Shown here piece by piece: positions 10,794 to 19,768 of a DNA stretch of 64,000 nt (position 1 is its first letter; every line of letters starts with the position of its first letter). The notes under the pieces are model-generated. The model saw only the letters and a program-made list of their open reading frames with translations. It did not search any database and had not been told where the DNA came from. The position numbers were made by a program, and so were the translations under genes. The DNA is taken from assembly GCA_020350725.1 (NCBI GenBank), contig CP070719.1:1531431-1595430 (forward strand), read 5' to 3'. This stretch comes from a bacterium. Its GTDB lineage: Bacteria; BMS3Abin14.

Positions 10794-11650
10794 AGGATAC
10801 CGCGTCAGCCCCGCTTTTCGACACCGTATGTGTGGTTGGACTGGGCCTCATAGGGGGATCCCTCGCCCTGGATATGCGAGAGCGAGGCCTTGCCAGGTCG
10901 GTGGTGGGCCGCGACGCCGACGAGGGCTTCCTGGCCACCGCGGTGGAGCGGGGGATCATTGACAGAGGCCTTTCCCCATCCACCGCTGGCATGGGTGGCT
11001 GCGATCTCGTTGTGCTGGCTGTACCCGTTCTGACCATCATCGAGATGCTGGAGGAGGGATTCGAGCCGGGGACGCTGGTCACCGACGTAGGAAGTGTCAA
11101 GGGACCGCTCGTTGAGGCATTCCGCCGCTGCCGGGAAAGGGGCGGCGAATACCGTTACGTCCCCGGACATCCCATCGCCGGAGACGAGAAATCCGGTCCC
11201 ACAGCGGCCAGGACGGGGCTCTTCGAAGGGGCCAGGGTCATCCTCACACCCGTAGAGCGCGGCGACGATGAGGAAAAAATATCTTCCCTCTGGACCGGCG
11301 TGGGTTCCCACGTCGACTTCATGGACCCACTGGAACATGATGCCATCTTCGCCTGGGTAAGCCATCTCCCCCATTTGGCCGCATACAGCATCGTCCATGC
11401 GGTTCTTGACAAGGATCCCGGCTGGATCTCCCTGTCAGGAGGGGGACTGAAGGATTACACCCGGGTGGCGGCCAGCAGCCCCAGGATGTGGGCCGACATC
11501 GCCTTGGCCAACAGGGAATTCCTCCTGGAGGCGCTAAGGGGATACAGGCACAGCGTCGACCGGATTTACGAGGCAATAGCTTCTTCGGACAGAGATGGCC
11601 TCGAGGACCTTTTTGCCGGCATCGCGTCGGTGCGCAGGGGGATGAGGTGA
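10790..11650 (+). CDS. tyrA: Prephenate (or arogenate) dehydrogenase
   Basis: Oxidative decarboxylation of prephenate or arogenate on the tyrosine branch. The N-terminal Rossmann fold has VGLGLIGGSLALD; VLAVPV, TDVGSVK and the substrate-binding GHPIAGDEKSG follow, with an all-helical C-terminal domain containing SHLPHLAAYS. The 286-residue length fits a monofunctional TyrA without mutase or ACT domain. A TTG start at 10790 overlaps the aroF stop, with AAGGA five bases upstream. The stop overlaps the aroA start as GTGA. Confidence 0.94.
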   Translation: MKDTASAPLFDTVCVVGLGLIGGSLALDMRERGLARSVVGRDADEGFLATAVERGIIDRGLSPSTAGMGGCDLVVLAVPVLTIIEMLEEGFEPGTLVTDVGSVKGPLVEAFRRCRERGGEYRYVPGHPIAGDEKSGPTAARTGLFEGARVILTPVERGDDEEKISSLWTGVGSHVDFMDPLEHDAIFAWVSHLPHLAAYSIVHAVLDKDPGWISLSGGGLKDYTRVAASSPRMWADIALANREFLLEALRGYRHSVDRIYEAIASSDRDGLEDLFAGIASVRRGMR

Positions 11651-12951
11651 ACTGGAGAATTACCCCGGCGGGTCCTCTTCATGGCCGGATTGAGGTTCCC
11701 GGGGACAAGTCCATTACCCACAGGGCATATATTTTCGGTGCCGTCGGGGAGGGACCCACCGTCGTCACCGGGCCTCTGAGGGCCGAGGACACGGACAATA
11801 CCCTCCGGGCCGTGGTTCACCTGGGCGTCCAGGTCGAGGATCTGGGGGAAAAGGTGATCATCAACGGAACCGGGCCCTCCGGCCTCCGCGAACCCGGGGA
11901 TGTCCTCGACCTGGGAAATTCAGGCACTGCGGTCAGACTGCTGGCCGGTCTATTGGCGGGCTGCCCCTTCATGTCCATTCTTACCGGCGACGCCTCCCTG
12001 CGCAGGCGACCCATGGCCCGAATAGCTGATCCATTGAGGTCCATGGGCGCCCTGGTCGACGGAAGGGAGAATGGGAACCTCCTGCCCCTCACGATCAGAG
12101 GAGGAGGTCTCACCGGGATCGAATACCATTCCTCTGTGGCCAGCGCCCAGGTCAAGTCGTGCGTTCTCCTGGCCGGCCTGCAGGCATCCGGCAGAACCGT
12201 CTTCAGGGAACCCTCCCTGAGCCGGGATCACACCGAGAGGATATTGCGCAGAATGGGTGTCAGGCTGGTCGAGGGCGGCGAGGGACTTTCCCTCGAGGGG
12301 GGGCAGGTCCCCAGAGGTTGCGGAATAGACGTTCCGGGGGACATCTCCTCAGCGGCCTTCTTCATGGTTGCTGCCAGCACGGTCAGGGAATCGGACGTCG
12401 CGATCGGCAACGTCGGGGTCAATCCCACGAGAACAGGGATCGTTCGCCTCCTCGAATCCATGGCGGCGGATATCGAGGTCCGGGAGAGAACGGACGATCA
12501 TGAGCCCGTCGCCGACATCCGCGTCAGGGGGTCGAGGGCCTTACAGGGCATCGAGGTGCCGCCGGAATGGATCCCCTCCATTATCGACGAACTGCCTCTT
12601 GCCGCCGTCGCAGCCGCCGCCGCGGAGGGAACGACGGTCATCAGGGGGGCCGCTGAGCTCAGGGTCAAGGAGTCTGACAGGATCAGGACCACCGTTCAGA
12701 TGCTCAGAGGGGCCGGAATAACCATCGAGGAGCTCGATGACGGTTTCATCGTCCATGGCGGAGCCAGGGTCCGTGCGGCCTGTTTCGACAGCGGGGGTGA
12801 CCACCGTATCGCCATGGCCTCTGCGATCCTCTCCCTCATGGCTGGTTCTCCCAGTGAGGTGACCGATACGTCCTGCGTCTCGACCTCATTCAGAGAGTTC
12901 CCGGAGACGTTGAACGCCCTTGCCCCCGGGTCGGTGACCGAACACTCCTGA
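11647..12951 (+). CDS. aroA: 3-phosphoshikimate 1-carboxyvinyltransferase (EPSP synthase)
   Basis: Transfers the enolpyruvyl group of PEP to shikimate-3-phosphate. The GTG at 11647 overlaps the tyrA stop (GTGA) and is followed by the conserved N-terminus ending in VPGDKSITHRA; the frame is open further upstream but without family similarity, so that stretch is not used. LGNSGTAVRLLAG, the LKESDR-like RVKESDRIR motif and the C-terminal DHRIAMA are present. The protein has 434 residues, the usual length. It ends 7 bp before cmk. Confidence 0.97.
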   Translation: MNWRITPAGPLHGRIEVPGDKSITHRAYIFGAVGEGPTVVTGPLRAEDTDNTLRAVVHLGVQVEDLGEKVIINGTGPSGLREPGDVLDLGNSGTAVRLLAGLLAGCPFMSILTGDASLRRRPMARIADPLRSMGALVDGRENGNLLPLTIRGGGLTGIEYHSSVASAQVKSCVLLAGLQASGRTVFREPSLSRDHTERILRRMGVRLVEGGEGLSLEGGQVPRGCGIDVPGDISSAAFFMVAASTVRESDVAIGNVGVNPTRTGIVRLLESMAADIEVRERTDDHEPVADIRVRGSRALQGIEVPPEWIPSIIDELPLAAVAAAAAEGTTVIRGAAELRVKESDRIRTTVQMLRGAGITIEELDDGFIVHGGARVRAACFDSGGDHRIAMASAILSLMAGSPSEVTDTSCVSTSFREFPETLNALAPGSVTEHS

Positions 12952-12958
12952 GGTCTTC

Positions 12959-13642
12959 ATGAAGCAGATCGTCGCTATCGATGGACCTTCGGGTGCGGGC
13001 AAGAGCACCCTGGCAAGGGAACTGGCAAAGCGGCTCGGTTACCAGCACCTTGACACAGGGGCCATGTACAGGGCTGTGGCAGTGGCCGCCAGGCGCGCCG
13101 GAGTGGGTTTGGACGATAGCCGGGGCCTGAACCGGCTCTGCAAAAACATCGAGATCAGATTCGAACACTCATCCGGTGGGAACAGGGTCCTGCTGAACGG
13201 GGAGGACGTCTCCCGGATTATCAGGACCCCTGAGATGAGCAGCGCCTCCTCGGCGGTTTCGGCCGTAAGCGAGGTAAGGTTGCATATGGTGCGTCTGCAG
13301 AGAAAACTGGGCCGGGGCGGAGGTGTTGTCGCCGAGGGAAGGGATATCGGGACGGTCGTCTTTCCCGATACCAGGGCCAAATTCTACCTCGACGCATCCG
13401 TTGAGGAACGGGCAAGGAGACGCTGGCTCGAGCTGAAGAAGAAGGGCATGGCGGAACCCTTTGACAGGGTCCTTGCCGACATCGAGAAAAGGGACCGGGA
13501 TGATTCCACCCGGGTCGATTCACCCCTCAGGAGAGCCGAAGACGCTATTTACGTCGATTCGACCTCCATGGGCCCGGAGGAGGTCCTGAATCTGATATGC
13601 CGGGTGGTTAAGGATCTGGAAGGCGGCGATGAGAACAATTAA
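12959..13642 (+). CDS. cmk: Cytidylate kinase
   Basis: Phosphorylates CMP and dCMP. The N-terminal P-loop GPSGAGKST, the HLDTGAMYRA substrate loop, the AEGRDIGTVVFP segment and the lid arginines in RDRDDSTR are all visible in 227 residues. GAGGT lies about 6 bp before the ATG. aroA-cmk and cmk-ispH-rpsA adjacency is common in Proteobacteria; the last 14 bases overlap ispH. Confidence 0.97.
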   Translation: MKQIVAIDGPSGAGKSTLARELAKRLGYQHLDTGAMYRAVAVAARRAGVGLDDSRGLNRLCKNIEIRFEHSSGGNRVLLNGEDVSRIIRTPEMSSASSAVSAVSEVRLHMVRLQRKLGRGGGVVAEGRDIGTVVFPDTRAKFYLDASVEERARRRWLELKKKGMAEPFDRVLADIEKRDRDDSTRVDSPLRRAEDAIYVDSTSMGPEEVLNLICRVVKDLEGGDENN

Positions 13643-14468
13643 GGTCGCGTCGACGGGCGGATTCTGCTTTGGTGTCGAGCGGGCCGTCAAGCTGGCGGTA
13701 TCGGCGCTCAGGGACGGGCCGGGCCCCGTGCACACTTTGGGTCCCATTATCCACAATCCACAGGAGGTTCGGCGTCTCGAGTCGATGGGCCTTAAGATGG
13801 CCGGCAAAGTCGAGGACGTATCTGTCGGCACCGTCATCATCAGATCCCACGGCGCCCCTAAGGAGGTCGTCCAGGACCTTAAGGCGGGGAGCCTGCAGGT
13901 GGTGGATGCCACCTGTCCGTTCGTCAACAGGCTGCGGGACAGGGTGATCTCCCTGGGTGAGGAAGGCTATCAGGTGATCATCGTGGGGCAGTCCGACCAC
14001 CCTGAAGTCATGTCCATCCTGAGCTACGCTCCGGACGGCAGCCTGGTGGTGCAGAGCGTGGAAGAGCTTGCCGAGAAAGGCAGCCTCCGATCCAGGGTAG
14101 GGGTCGTGGCCCAGACGACCCATTCCATTGAAAACCTCCAGCGGGTGGCCGCCTACTGCGTCGGCGTCTGCTCCGAAGTCAAGGCGTACCGGACTACCTG
14201 CCAGGCTACCCAGACGCGTATGCAGGAGGCCCTTGCCCTGGCCAGAGAGGTCGATGTCATGATCGTGGTGGGCGGACGAAACAGCGCCAACACGACGAGA
14301 CTGACGGAGGCGGCAGGTCGAGAGGGAACGCCCACCTACCACATCGAGAGCGCCGCTGAGATAGAGGCCCTCAGCCTGCCGGTTGATGCCGTCATCGGCG
14401 TTACCGCGGGTGCCTCGACTCCCTCCTGGGTGATTGAGGAGGTCGTCCAAACCCTCCAGGCGCAGTAA
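13629..14468 (+). CDS. ispH: 4-hydroxy-3-methylbut-2-enyl diphosphate reductase
   Basis: Last enzyme of the MEP isoprenoid pathway, an iron-sulfur protein giving IPP and DMAPP. The three cluster ligands are Cys13 (GGFCFGVERAV), Cys96 (DATCPFV) and Cys191 (TTCQAT); the catalytic TQTR follows the third. GRNSANTTRL and ASTPSWVIEEV are also conserved. The length of 279 residues is slightly short but complete. It overlaps cmk by 14 bases and precedes rpsA by 235 bp, so the operon probably ends here and rpsA is transcribed from its own promoter. Confidence 0.96.
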   Translation: MRTIKVASTGGFCFGVERAVKLAVSALRDGPGPVHTLGPIIHNPQEVRRLESMGLKMAGKVEDVSVGTVIIRSHGAPKEVVQDLKAGSLQVVDATCPFVNRLRDRVISLGEEGYQVIIVGQSDHPEVMSILSYAPDGSLVVQSVEELAEKGSLRSRVGVVAQTTHSIENLQRVAAYCVGVCSEVKAYRTTCQATQTRMQEALALAREVDVMIVVGGRNSANTTRLTEAAGREGTPTYHIESAAEIEALSLPVDAVIGVTAGASTPSWVIEEVVQTLQAQ

Positions 14469-14629
14469 ATTCCAGTCTCATCGGACCATGCTTCACCCCC
14501 GTCGAGGAGGTATGACCACCCGAAGGGGACGCCCGCCATCGTCCGCCGGACGGGGTCGGAGGCGGCCGTTCCGGAAAGCGGGTTCGGTCAGAAGGCCCTA
14601 AATTATTGGATTTTCGGTGGGGGTACCGA

Positions 14630-14658
14630 TTGACATGCCACCGCAAATATAGGATAAT
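14630..14658 (+). promoter_or_regulatory. Sigma-70-type promoter for rpsA
   Basis: TTGACA at 14630-14635, a 17-bp spacer, and GATAAT at 14653-14658. Six of six and five of six matches with ideal spacing, in the gap upstream of rpsA. The predicted start lies near 14665, leaving a leader of about 40 nt that holds AAGGAGG at 14686-14692. Confidence 0.85.
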
Positions 14659-14703
14659 CCGCCACCGTTCGACCAAGAAACTGCTAAGGAGGAATGCCGA
14701 AGA

Positions 14704-16689
14704 ATGATGATGGATGAGAAAACACCTACCGCCGACCAGGACACCGAGGAGGTGACCACTGCCAACATTGATGTTGATGCAGAGGAAAACGAGAAAGCTC
14801 CGGACGCGGGAGTTTCCGACGAGGAGACGGAAGAGGAGGACTTTGCCTCCCTTTACGAAGAAAGCATCCGTGACCTGAGGGAGCGTGAGGTCGTCAACGG
14901 CAGCGTTGTGGGGATCACAGACGATGGAGTATTGGTGGACGTCGGCTATAAGTCCGAGGGCGTGATCCCCAAGAAACAGTTCTGTGACGAGAATGGCGAG
15001 CTCACCGTTAAGGTAGGCGATACGGTGGAGGTATTTCTCGAGAAGAAGGAGGATTCCGAGGGCCTCATATATCTGTCCAAGGAGAAAGCGGACAAGATGA
15101 AGGTCTGGAACGACATCGGAAAGTCGTACGAGGAGAATCGCCCCATAACCGGCAAGATCATCTCCCGCATCAAGGGAGGGTTGACGGTGGACATCGGTGT
15201 CAAGGCCTTTCTCCCCGGCTCCCAGGTTGACATCCGGCCGATAAGGAACCTGGATCGACTGGTGGGTGAGGACTTCTTCTTCAAGATCATCAAATTCAAT
15301 CCCCGCCGGGGAAACGTAGTCCTCTCGCGACGGGTGCTCCTGGAGGAGGAGAGGGAAAACAAGAAAGAAGAGACCCTCAAGATCCTCGAGGAAGGATCGG
15401 TCATGGAGGGTATCGTCAAGAATATAACCGATTACGGTGCCTTCATCGACCTGGGGGGCATTGACGGTCTCCTTCACATCACCGATCTCTCATGGGGAAG
15501 GATGCAGCATCCCTCAGAAATCCTGACGGTCGGTTTGAAGGTCGAGGTCAAAGTGTTGAAGTTCGACCGGGAGAAGGAGAGGGTTTCCCTGGGCATGAAA
15601 CAGCTCACTGAGGATCCGTGGGAATCGGTTCAGGTCAAATATCCCATCGAATCGAGGGTCACCGGCACAGTAGTGAGCGTCACCGACTACGGTGCTTTTG
15701 TAAAACTCGAGGACGGCGTGGAGGGCCTGGTCCACATCTCCGAGATGACCTGGAACCGGAAGATCAAACACCCCTCTAAACTGGTGGAGGTCGGGGATAA
15801 GGTCGAGGCGGAGGTCCTCAGCATAGACATGGAGAACCGCCGCATCTCGCTGGGAATGAAACAGGTTGAGCCGAATCCCTGGGACGTCGTCGCCCAGAAA
15901 TACCCTGAGGGCAGCGTCATAGAGGGAAAGGTCAGGACCCTGACCGATTTTGGAGCTTTTGTGGGCCTCGAAGAGGGCATCGACGGCCTCATCCACGTCA
16001 GCGACATCTCATGGACCCAGAAGGTCAACCACCCTTCGGAAATCCTCAAGAAGGGTGATAACGTAAGGGCTGTGGTCCTCAGCGTCGACAAGGAAAGGGA
16101 GAGGCTTTCCCTCGGCCTCAAGCAGCTGACCACCAATCCCTGGGAGGATATGGAAGCCAAATTCCCTGTCGGATCGGTCGTTAAGGGAAGGGTCGTCAGC
16201 CATGCCGATTTTGGAACGTTCGTCGAGATCTTCGACGGTATAGAGGGGCTCATTCACATCTCCGAGATGGATCTGGATGACGGCCAGAGATCAGAAGAGG
16301 TCTACCCACCCGATTCAGAGGTGAAGGTCAAGATCCTCGGTTTGGACCGTGACGAGAGAAAGATCAGTCTGAGCATCGCAGCTGTCAAAGAGGGTGCCGG
16401 CGGCAAGCACTACTCCTCCTATCTGAACTCGAGCCAGGGAGGAGGGACCCTGGGTGACATTCTGGGAGAGTCGCTGGCCGCCCACAAACCGGAGTCCGAG
16501 AATGAGGCCCTGGGGGGCGCCGCCGATGACAGTGAGGATCCGGCGGCACAGACAGAGACAGCCCCTGAACCGGAGATAGCCGAGGGGAGTGAAGCGGACG
16601 CCGAGACCGGTCTGACCGGCGAGGAAGAGGAGAGCCAGGGCGAAGATGGGGCCCCCGATGACGAGGAGAAGGAAGAGCAGACTTCCTGA
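14704..16689 (+). CDS. rpsA: 30S ribosomal protein S1
   Basis: Binds mRNA on the small subunit during initiation. Six S1/OB repeats can be counted at about residues 62-127, 147-210, 231-299, 317-386, 403-473 and 489-560; the last four carry the canonical DYGAF or DFGAF strand and the GL(I/V)H(I/V)S motif. The acidic N-terminal extension (1-60) and the long Glu/Asp-rich tail (585-661) make it longer (661 residues) than the roughly 560 of E. coli S1. Three ATGs in a row stand at 14704-14712; AAGGAGG lies 11 bp before the first. It has its own promoter and a downstream terminator. Confidence 0.96.
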   Translation: MMMDEKTPTADQDTEEVTTANIDVDAEENEKAPDAGVSDEETEEEDFASLYEESIRDLREREVVNGSVVGITDDGVLVDVGYKSEGVIPKKQFCDENGELTVKVGDTVEVFLEKKEDSEGLIYLSKEKADKMKVWNDIGKSYEENRPITGKIISRIKGGLTVDIGVKAFLPGSQVDIRPIRNLDRLVGEDFFFKIIKFNPRRGNVVLSRRVLLEEERENKKEETLKILEEGSVMEGIVKNITDYGAFIDLGGIDGLLHITDLSWGRMQHPSEILTVGLKVEVKVLKFDREKERVSLGMKQLTEDPWESVQVKYPIESRVTGTVVSVTDYGAFVKLEDGVEGLVHISEMTWNRKIKHPSKLVEVGDKVEAEVLSIDMENRRISLGMKQVEPNPWDVVAQKYPEGSVIEGKVRTLTDFGAFVGLEEGIDGLIHVSDISWTQKVNHPSEILKKGDNVRAVVLSVDKERERLSLGLKQLTTNPWEDMEAKFPVGSVVKGRVVSHADFGTFVEIFDGIEGLIHISEMDLDDGQRSEEVYPPDSEVKVKILGLDRDERKISLSIAAVKEGAGGKHYSSYLNSSQGGGTLGDILGESLAAHKPESENEALGGAADDSEDPAAQTETAPEPEIAEGSEADAETGLTGEEEESQGEDGAPDDEEKEEQTS

Positions 16690-16714
16690 TCACTCGCGAA
16701 ATAAAGTAAAATAG

Positions 16715-16763
16715 AGCTGTGAGACCCAGGTTCTTCACCGGAAGGGGATCGCAGCTTTTTTTT
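16715..16763 (+). terminator. Rho-independent terminator of rpsA
   Basis: Left arm 16715-16727 (AGCTGTGAGACCC) pairs with right arm 16744-16756 (GGGGATCGCAGCT): eight pairs, a 2-nt mismatch and three more G-C pairs, followed by eight T. It ends between rpsA and sppA. Confidence 0.85.
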
Positions 16764-16788
16764 ATCATCCGCACCGCAGGGAGGAGAG

Positions 16789-17676
16789 ATGAGTAGAGGA
16801 GTCAAGGCCATTGTCTTCATCGCCATCGTTTCGGTGGCCGTCGCCTTCGCCGTAGGCCTGTCCGGCCGGGGCCGCCTGGACCTGTTTCCCTCAGAGGCCC
16901 TCGGGGTTCTGAGGATCGAAGGGGCCATCCTCGACGTCGATTGGTACATGGAGCAGGTGGAGATCCTCAGATCCGATCATTCCGTCAAGGCGGTCGTCCT
17001 CAGGATCGACAGTCCCGGCGGTGCTATCGCTCCCACCCAGGAACTCCATGCGGAACTGGTCAAACTGAGGGAGGAAAAACCCCTGGTTGTGTCCATGGGC
17101 ACGGTGGCTGCCTCCGGCGGATATTACCTGAGCTGTGCCGGTGAGTGGATCGTCTGTAATCCGGGCACCATAACGGGCAGCATCGGCGTCATAATGGAAC
17201 TGACCAACCTGGAGGAACTGTTCGGAAAGCTTGGCATCAAAAGCCGAACCATCAAGAGCGGTGACCATAAGGACATGGGCTCACCCTTCCGGGAGCTCAC
17301 GCCGGAGGAAGAGAAACTGCTCCTGGACATGATCATGGATACTCATGAACAGTTTGTGGAGACGGTTATGGAAGCCCGCCGGGTAGACTATGAGGCGATC
17401 GCTCCCTATTTCGACGGGAGGGTTTTCACGGGCAGACAGGCCCTGAAGCTCGGCCTCGTCGATGAGCTCGGAAACATCAATGACGCCATGCGCAAAGCCT
17501 CGGAGCTGGCCGGATTGAAGGAGGTGCCCGAAGAGATCTTCGAGCCGGAGCAGAAGAGGAGGGGACTTCTGTCCATCCTTTTCGGTCGGTCGTTGTTGAA
17601 AAAACTCGATGCGCTGGTGGACGCGGCGGGATGGGGAGGGGCGGACCGGGCCCTTCAGCTCTGGCGGGCCTTCTGA
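16789..17676 (+). CDS. sppA: Signal peptide peptidase SppA, short (67K-independent) type
   Basis: A membrane-anchored serine-lysine protease that degrades released signal peptides. One N-terminal membrane segment (residues about 5-22, AIVFIAIVSVAVAFAVGL) precedes the protease domain with RIDSPGG, the nucleophile serine in VAASGGYYLS and the general-base lysine in IKSGDHKDMGSP. The 295-residue single-domain form is the bacterial SppA36 type rather than the tandem E. coli one. GGAGG lies 4 bp before the ATG. The rpsA-sppA-ihfB order is typical of Deltaproteobacteria. Confidence 0.94.
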   Translation: MSRGVKAIVFIAIVSVAVAFAVGLSGRGRLDLFPSEALGVLRIEGAILDVDWYMEQVEILRSDHSVKAVVLRIDSPGGAIAPTQELHAELVKLREEKPLVVSMGTVAASGGYYLSCAGEWIVCNPGTITGSIGVIMELTNLEELFGKLGIKSRTIKSGDHKDMGSPFRELTPEEEKLLLDMIMDTHEQFVETVMEARRVDYEAIAPYFDGRVFTGRQALKLGLVDELGNINDAMRKASELAGLKEVPEEIFEPEQKRRGLLSILFGRSLLKKLDALVDAAGWGGADRALQLWRAF

Positions 17677-17999
17677 GCGAAGCAGGAAACAGGAGGCATT
17701 CGCCCTCACTCATCTATCCGGCCCGATCTGCAGTCGACCCGGATGCCGGCACCCGGAGGAAAAGGGAAACGGGATGTTGAAAATACGATATTTTCTGGAA
17801 CCTCCCGCCTCCCCTGTGGTCCAATGATCCTGTGTTCCTATTAATAATATCCCATCTCCTGTTTCGGATTATTCCGGCTTCCGATTCCATGCCCTTCGAT
17901 GCTTGAATGACATCTATCCTAAAGCCTTGACTTTCCACGTTTTTTTGTTTAGCCTTTTTCTTGTCCATATCGAACAGGGTGGCTTCAGGAGGAGGGAAC
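17677..17999. other. Intergenic spacer sppA-ihfB with mirrored arms
   Basis: No gene is visible in these 323 bp. GAAACAGGAG at 17686-17695 recurs as its exact reverse complement at 17856-17865. Inside is a perfect 7-bp hairpin, GAAAATA/TATTTTC, near 17777-17793, not followed by a T run. A weak promoter-like pair TTGACT (17927-17932), 17 bp, TAGCCT (17950-17955) precedes ihfB. Confidence 0.6.
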
Positions 18000-18278
18000 A
18001 TGACCAAAGCTGAGCTCATCGAAGCTCTGGTTGACAGGATCGACCGGTTGACCAAGAAAGAAGCGGAGATGATCGTCAACGTTGTTCTCAAGAGCATAGC
18101 CGACTCCCTGGCCAACGGCAGGAAGGTCGAACTCAGGGGGTTCGGCAGCTTCAAGGTCAAGGAGCGTCGGGCGCGTGAGGGGAGAAACCCAAAGACAGGC
18201 GAAAGAGTGAGTGTGGATGCTAAGCGGGTCCCCTATTTCAAGGCCGGCAAGGAACTCAGGGACCGGGTGAATTCCTAG
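18000..18278 (+). CDS. ihfB: Integration host factor beta-like DNA-bending protein (HU/IHF family)
   Basis: A 92-residue nucleoid protein. MTKAELIEALVDRI is the typical IHF/HU N-terminus; the signature GFGSFKVKERRAREGRNP and the PKTG arm that enters the minor groove are intact, and the C-terminus FKAGKELRDRVN resembles IHF-beta more than HU. Its place after rpsA and sppA is where ihfB (himD) usually sits. ATG at 18000 is preceded by AGGAGG at 17988-17993; an in-frame ATG further upstream lacks a ribosome site and family similarity. Confidence 0.9.
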   Translation: MTKAELIEALVDRIDRLTKKEAEMIVNVVLKSIADSLANGRKVELRGFGSFKVKERRAREGRNPKTGERVSVDAKRVPYFKAGKELRDRVNS

Positions 18279-18286
18279 CTTATCTG

Positions 18287-18318
18287 ATCCAAAATCCAAC
18301 CTCCAAAATCCAAAATTC
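18287..18318. repeat. CCAAAATC word repeat
   Basis: Degenerate tandem words of the form CCAAAATC/CCAACCTC just after ihfB, closely resembling 1135-1166 and 21413-21436. No matching reverse-complement arm was found before yebC, so this one looks like a single arm. Confidence 0.55.
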
Positions 18319-18473
18319 AGGGTGACATGTACGGACCTTTGGGACAGTGCGCCTGATCCTTTCATGCCCCCCCTCCTTGAGTCTCACGCCTCCCTTTCAA
18401 TCCTCCCCTCCCTGACACCCAGTCTCTGCGATCCACATTCCGGCTCCCGGATCCCAAATGCCGGCCTGGCAGC

Positions 18474-18501
18474 TTTACTTTTAATGTTCCCGGTGTAAAA
18501 T
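18474..18501 (+). promoter_or_regulatory. Probable promoter for yebC
   Basis: TTTACT (18474-18479), 16-bp spacer, TAAAAT (18496-18501), 30 bp upstream of the yebC start. The -35 is imperfect. Confidence 0.4.
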
Positions 18502-18531
18502 ACTGCAGGTTAAATACGATCGGGAGGGAAA

Positions 18532-19275
18532 ATGTCTGGTCATTCCAAATGGGCCAACATCAAGAGGCGCAAGGGGGCACAGGACGCTCAGCGAGGCAAG
18601 ATCTTCTCCAAACTCAACCGTGAGATCATTGTGTCGGCCAAGTTGGGCGGCGGCGATCCCGATGCCAACCCCCGCCTTCGACAGGCGATAAGCAAGGCCC
18701 GGGCTGCCAATATGCCGACGGACACCATTGATCGGGCGATCAAAAAAGGAACCGGTGACCTGGATGGGGTCAATTACGAGGAGGTCACCTACGAGGGATA
18801 TGGTCCGGCAGGCGTCGCCATCCTCGTCGAAACCCTGACGGATAACAGGAAAAGGACGGTCAGCGAGGTCCGGCATCTCTTCTCGAAATACAGCGGCAAT
18901 CTGGGAGAAGCGGGCTGCGTTGCCTGGATTTTCCAGATGTCTTCCCTCTTCGTTTTTCAGAAGGAAGGTGTTGATTCCGATCATCTGGTCGAGGTCGCCC
19001 TGGAGCACGGTGTCGAAGATATCAGGGAGGAGGACGGGGAGATCGAGGTTGTGGCAACCCCCGACAAGTTCCAGATGATCAAGGACGCTTTTGACACGGC
19101 CGAGATCGAATACCAGGTCGCGGAGGTGACCATGATCCCCCAGAACACGGTCTCTCTCGAGGGTAAAAAGGCTGAACAGGCCCTCAGGCTTGTCGAGGCC
19201 CTGGAGGAGAGCGACGACGTTCAGAGAGTATTTGCCAACTTCGACATCCCCGAAGACGTTCTGGAGTCCATCTAG
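18532..19275 (+). CDS. yebC: YebC/TACO1 family protein
   Basis: The conserved N-terminus SGHSKWANIKRRKGAQDAQRGK, of which the first residues are diagnostic, identifies this 247-residue family. Members have been described both as transcriptional regulators (PmpR, and near ruvC) and as translation factors that relieve stalling at proline stretches (TACO1, YebC2); the sequence alone does not choose. A GGGAGG site precedes the ATG by about 5 bp. It is followed after 7 bp by ruvC, the standard yebC-ruvCAB arrangement. Confidence 0.95.
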   Translation: MSGHSKWANIKRRKGAQDAQRGKIFSKLNREIIVSAKLGGGDPDANPRLRQAISKARAANMPTDTIDRAIKKGTGDLDGVNYEEVTYEGYGPAGVAILVETLTDNRKRTVSEVRHLFSKYSGNLGEAGCVAWIFQMSSLFVFQKEGVDSDHLVEVALEHGVEDIREEDGEIEVVATPDKFQMIKDAFDTAEIEYQVAEVTMIPQNTVSLEGKKAEQALRLVEALEESDDVQRVFANFDIPEDVLESI

Positions 19276-19282
19276 AGGTCCG

Positions 19283-19768
19283 ATGCGCGTCCTCGGTGTC
19301 GATCCGAGCCTGAGGTCCACCGGCTACGCTGTTGTTGACGGGGACCGTAACCGACAGCAGGTTGTCGAGTACGGATTGATAAGAACCAGATCCTCCGAAC
19401 CTATTGAGCAGTCTCTGGCCCAAATCGCCGACTCACTGGACAATATCCTCCGCCAGCATCAGCCGGATTGCCTCGCCATAGAGGACATCTACACGGCCAG
19501 AAACAACCGGGTTGCGCTGCAGCTGGGACACGTCAGAGGGGTGGTGATCCTCGTGTGCCGGCGTTCCGGACTCCCCGCCGCCCAATACTCCGCAACCCGG
19601 ATCAAAGAAACGGTGGCCGGTTACGGCCGAGCCGGAAAGGAGCAGGTCCAGTACATGGTAAAGCGCACCCTTGGTCTCACCGAGACACCGCCCCAGGACG
19701 CTGCGGACGCACTGGCGGCAGCCCTGACCCACCTTTTCTGGCAGGAAGGGCCGGGGGAGGACAGTTGA
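19283..19768 (+). CDS. ruvC: Crossover junction endodeoxyribonuclease RuvC
   Basis: Resolves Holliday junctions by paired nicks. The four catalytic acidic residues are visible: Asp7 (MRVLGVDPSL), Glu67 (AIEDIY), Asp139 and Asp142 (QDAADALA). The length of 161 residues is close to E. coli RuvC. The ATG at 19283 lies 7 bp after yebC and is the only start that gives the family N-terminus. The stop overlaps the ruvA start (TTGA). Confidence 0.97.
   Translation: MRVLGVDPSLRSTGYAVVDGDRNRQQVVEYGLIRTRSSEPIEQSLAQIADSLDNILRQHQPDCLAIEDIYTARNNRVALQLGHVRGVVILVCRRSGLPAAQYSATRIKETVAGYGRAGKEQVQYMVKRTLGLTETPPQDAADALAAALTHLFWQEGPGEDS

Noticed and set aside
11488-11646. N-terminal extension of aroA from an upstream in-frame start.
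   Set aside because: The extra residues are out-of-frame tyrA sequence with no EPSP synthase similarity; the GTG overlapping the tyrA stop gives the family N-terminus.
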